DNA of 7,277 bases, from assembly GCA_947587565.1 (NCBI GenBank), contig CANPYA010000066.1, positions 1-7,277 of the forward strand, in the 5' to 3' direction. The stretch's first letter is position 1, and the number at the start of each line of letters is the position of its first letter. The notes beneath the pieces were generated by a model. It was not told where the DNA came from. It saw only the letters and a program-made list of their open reading frames with translations, and did no database searches. Of the stretch, positions 6,117-7,277 are shown in pieces. The position numbers were made by a program, and so were the translations under genes. This DNA is from an uncultured Bacilli bacterium (lineage in GTDB: Bacteria > Bacillota_I > Bacilli_A > RF39 > UBA660).

Positions 6117-6145
6117 TCTATTAAACTTTCCCACGGCTTAATAAA
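6117..6145 (-). promoter_or_regulatory. candidate L13-type leader hairpin
   Basis: The leader between the promoter (start near 6166) and the rplM ATG is about 73 bases. It holds a stem of 8 pairs (one G-U) between 6145-6138 and 6124-6117, with a 13-base loop GCCGUGGGAAAGU that is far more GC-rich than its surroundings. L13-binding autoregulatory leaders are known upstream of rplM in Firmicutes (Rfam L13 leader). The position and conserved-looking loop fit, but I cannot run a covariance search and judge the match from memory. Confidence 0.5.
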
Positions 6146-6172
6146 CTTCATAAATAAAATGTACCATGTTAA

Positions 6173-6201
6173 ATTATATGAAAAAAGTGCTTGCTTGTCA
6201 A
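6173..6201 (-). promoter_or_regulatory. perfect consensus promoter of rplM-rpsI
   Basis: TTGACA at 6201-6196, a spacer of exactly 17 bases and TATAAT at 6178-6173 match the vegetative sigma consensus at all 12 positions on the minus strand. Such strength suits a ribosomal protein operon and makes control after initiation, such as an L13 leader, plausible. The -35 lies in the loop, and most of the spacer in the 3' arm, of the terminator-like hairpin at 6181-6218. Confidence 0.92.
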
Positions 6202-6218
6202 TTAAAATCGCACTTTTT
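6181..6218 (-). terminator. terminator of the DUF3592 gene, overlapping the rplM promoter
   Basis: In minus-strand RNA AAAAAGUGC (6218-6210) pairs with GCACUUUUU (6190-6182), a 9-bp perfect stem followed by one further U. It lies 22 bases past the DUF3592 stop. The loop is long (19 bases) and contains the TTGACA of the next promoter. The U-tract is largely within the stem, so efficiency is uncertain. Confidence 0.55.
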
Positions 6219-6240
6219 GGGTAAAATTTACATAAAAACG

Positions 6241-6663
6241 TTAAATTATAAAAAATGAAACTATTCCACTAATTATAAATAATATTCCCAATAATAAAGG
6301 AATTACTATTATATTTTTAATTGAGTCTTTTGGATTATAAATTTCATTGTAATCATTTTCATTATAATAAATATCCATTGTGTCTCCAACTTTATATTTA
6401 CCAGTATTAACTAAATACTTTGTTTTAGTATGATACACTTTTCCATTAATTTCATATTCGTACCAATAGTATGACATATTCATTGGGTCATCATCTGAAG
6501 AATCAACAACAAACAATTCCCTTTTTGTTATTGTTGCTGTAACTTTTTTATTACACCTATTAATTAAGTCATTAATCTTATTTTTAGCAATAAACCAAGC
6601 TATTAAGCAAATAACTCCAACCAATAAAAATAAAATAGGAAATAAAATATAAAAATTTTCCAT
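6241..6663 (-). CDS. two-pass membrane protein, DUF3592-like
   Basis: The 140-residue protein has a membrane helix at about 5-26, a soluble middle part (28-115) and a second helix at about 117-140. The middle part has the look of DUF3592: VTATITKRE, then SYYWYEYEINGKVYHTKTKY, then YKVGDTMDIYYNENDYNEIYNP, that is, a beta-rich domain with YEYxxNGKxY and VGD...IYYxxxx. The function of DUF3592 is unknown. The start is supported by AGGTG at 6672-6668 with 4 bases of spacing. It lies between truA and rplM, which normally adjoin in Firmicutes, so it is likely an insertion into an ancestral operon. No confident promoter is seen upstream; it may be read from truA past the repeats. Family assignment is from memory of the pattern. 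Confidence 0.75.
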   Translation of the reverse strand: MENFYILFPILFLLVGVICLIAWFIAKNKINDLINRCNKKVTATITKRELFVVDSSDDDPMNMSYYWYEYEINGKVYHTKTKYLVNTGKYKVGDTMDIYYNENDYNEIYNPKDSIKNIIVIPLLLGILFIISGIVSFFII

Positions 6664-6768
6664 TAAACACCTGCTTTCATTTAAATACTATCACACTTTC
6701 TTTAAAAATGAAATTTATTTTAAAATACTAGCCAACAATTTTACGATTATTTTACAAATGAGTATAAA

Positions 6769-6860
6769 ACTTTAAAAAAGTCGATATGTTCACTTTAAAT
6801 TAGTCAATACCTTCACTTTAAAAAAGTCAGTACTCTCACTTTAAATTAGTCAGAATATTT
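6769..6860. repeat. four tandem 23-bp repeats at the 3' end of truA
   Basis: Copies start at 6769, 6792, 6815 and 6838, each beginning ACTTTAAA and carrying AGTC at the same place. They alternate: copies 1 and 3 have ACTTTAAAAAAGTC, copies 2 and 4 have ACTTTAAATTAGTC, so the higher-order unit is about 46 bases. Copy 4 contains the truA stop codon and last codons; the others lie after the stop. Copies 1 and 3 can form a small ACTTT/AAAGT hairpin, and neighbouring copies can pair as AAAGU...ACUUUUUU on the minus strand, a possible weak terminator. The array is too short and divergent in its spacers to be a CRISPR. Confidence 0.85.
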
Positions 6861-7277
6861 TATCTTTTTTAAATATAAACCATTTGGACTAAAAGTAGGT
6901 AATCTTTTTGTAGTTTTTAATTCTAACATATCTTGAATATCTTCTTTATTTACTTTACCTTTGCCAACTTCTACTAAAGCACCGATTAAATTTCTAACCA
7001 TATAGCGATAAAAAGCATAACCGGTAAATTCTAAATATAAAACTTTATTAAATTTATAAATCTTTATTTTAGTAATTGTGGTTTGATAATCTTCTCTATC
7101 ACCCGCAACAAAATTTTGAAAATCATGAGTTCCTAAAAATAATTTACTTACTTCTCGCATTTTGTTAATATCCAATTTATTTTTAACATAGCCATAATAA
7201 TTTTTATCTTTATCTCCTTTTAAATCAATTTTATAAAGATAAGTCTTACTTTTTGCACTATGTCTCGCGTGAAAACA
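6846..7277 (-). CDS. truA: tRNA pseudouridine synthase A, C-terminal part (runs off the right edge)
   Basis: TruA makes pseudouridine at positions 38-40 of the tRNA anticodon arm. The frame is open to the window edge with 143 residues visible, beginning CFHARHSAKSKTYLYKI; the FHAR-SAKSKTY motif is typical of TruA. Further signatures are GTHDFQNF, the C-terminal core FYRYMVRNLIGALVEVGKGK, and the ending FSPNGLYLKKIKY. The catalytic aspartate lies upstream, outside the window, as about 100 N-terminal residues are missing. A TTG at 7175 is an internal leucine codon and not a start. TruA normally precedes rplM-rpsI in Firmicutes, and does so here apart from one inserted gene. Its stop lies within the 23-bp tandem repeat array. 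Confidence 0.95.
   Translation of the reverse strand, partial: CFHARHSAKSKTYLYKIDLKGDKDKNYYGYVKNKLDINKMREVSKLFLGTHDFQNFVAGDREDYQTTITKIKIYKFNKVLYLEFTGYAFYRYMVRNLIGALVEVGKGKVNKEDIQDMLELKTTKRLPTFSPNGLYLKKIKYSD

Noticed and set aside
6769..6860. CRISPR-like array
   Set aside because: Units repeat every 23 bases with about 16 conserved bases and only 7-base variable parts, there are no spacer-sized inserts and no cas genes.
7173..7175. TTG at 7175 as the start of a 109-residue protein
   Set aside because: The frame stays open to the window edge and the upstream residues (FHARHSAKSKTY) are clear TruA sequence, so TTG is an internal leucine codon.

Overview
The window is AT-rich bacterial DNA. All ten genes I support lie on the minus strand, so transcription runs from right to left. 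Strong AGGAGG-type ribosome-binding sites, consensus -35/-10 promoters, hairpin-plus-U-tract terminators and the pairing of truA with rplM-rpsI point to a low-GC Firmicute (Bacilli or a close relative). Conserved tryptophans are read from TGG and every stop is TAA or TAG, so nothing suggests the Mycoplasma code in which TGA is tryptophan. Very low GC, short spacers and several small membrane or secreted proteins would suit a gut-type Bacilli lineage (Erysipelotrichales, RF39 or Acholeplasma-like), but that is inference.

In transcription order from the right edge: the 3' part of truA (tRNA pseudouridine synthase) ends in four tandem 23-bp repeats. A two-pass membrane protein of DUF3592 type follows. 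Next is the rplM-rpsI operon (L13, S9), driven by a perfect TTGACA-17-TATAAT promoter with a candidate L13-type leader hairpin, and closed by a good terminator at 5190-5214. A hypoxanthine/uracil-DNA glycosylase (UDG family 6) gene follows. Its last codons and stop lie in a 25-bp tandem duplication that also makes up an inverted repeat. Then comes a small exported two-cysteine protein of unknown function with its own promoter and terminator.

The second block is gltX-cysS-yugP, apparently one transcript with a 12-nt gap and then no gap at all: two class I aminoacyl-tRNA synthetases and a YugP-type membrane zinc peptidase. At the left end is an 84-residue holin-like membrane protein with a strong terminator. 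The last ~170 bases have no confident gene but do contain an extended -10 promoter firing leftward and two perfect inverted repeats, probably the leader of a gene beyond the edge.

Most of the window is housekeeping translation genes. The unusual parts lie between them: repeat-modified 3' ends at truA and the glycosylase gene, a promoter nested in a terminator hairpin before rplM, and lineage-specific small membrane or secreted proteins inserted among conserved neighbours. I see no mobile element, CRISPR array, rRNA or tRNA, and no clear new multi-gene system.
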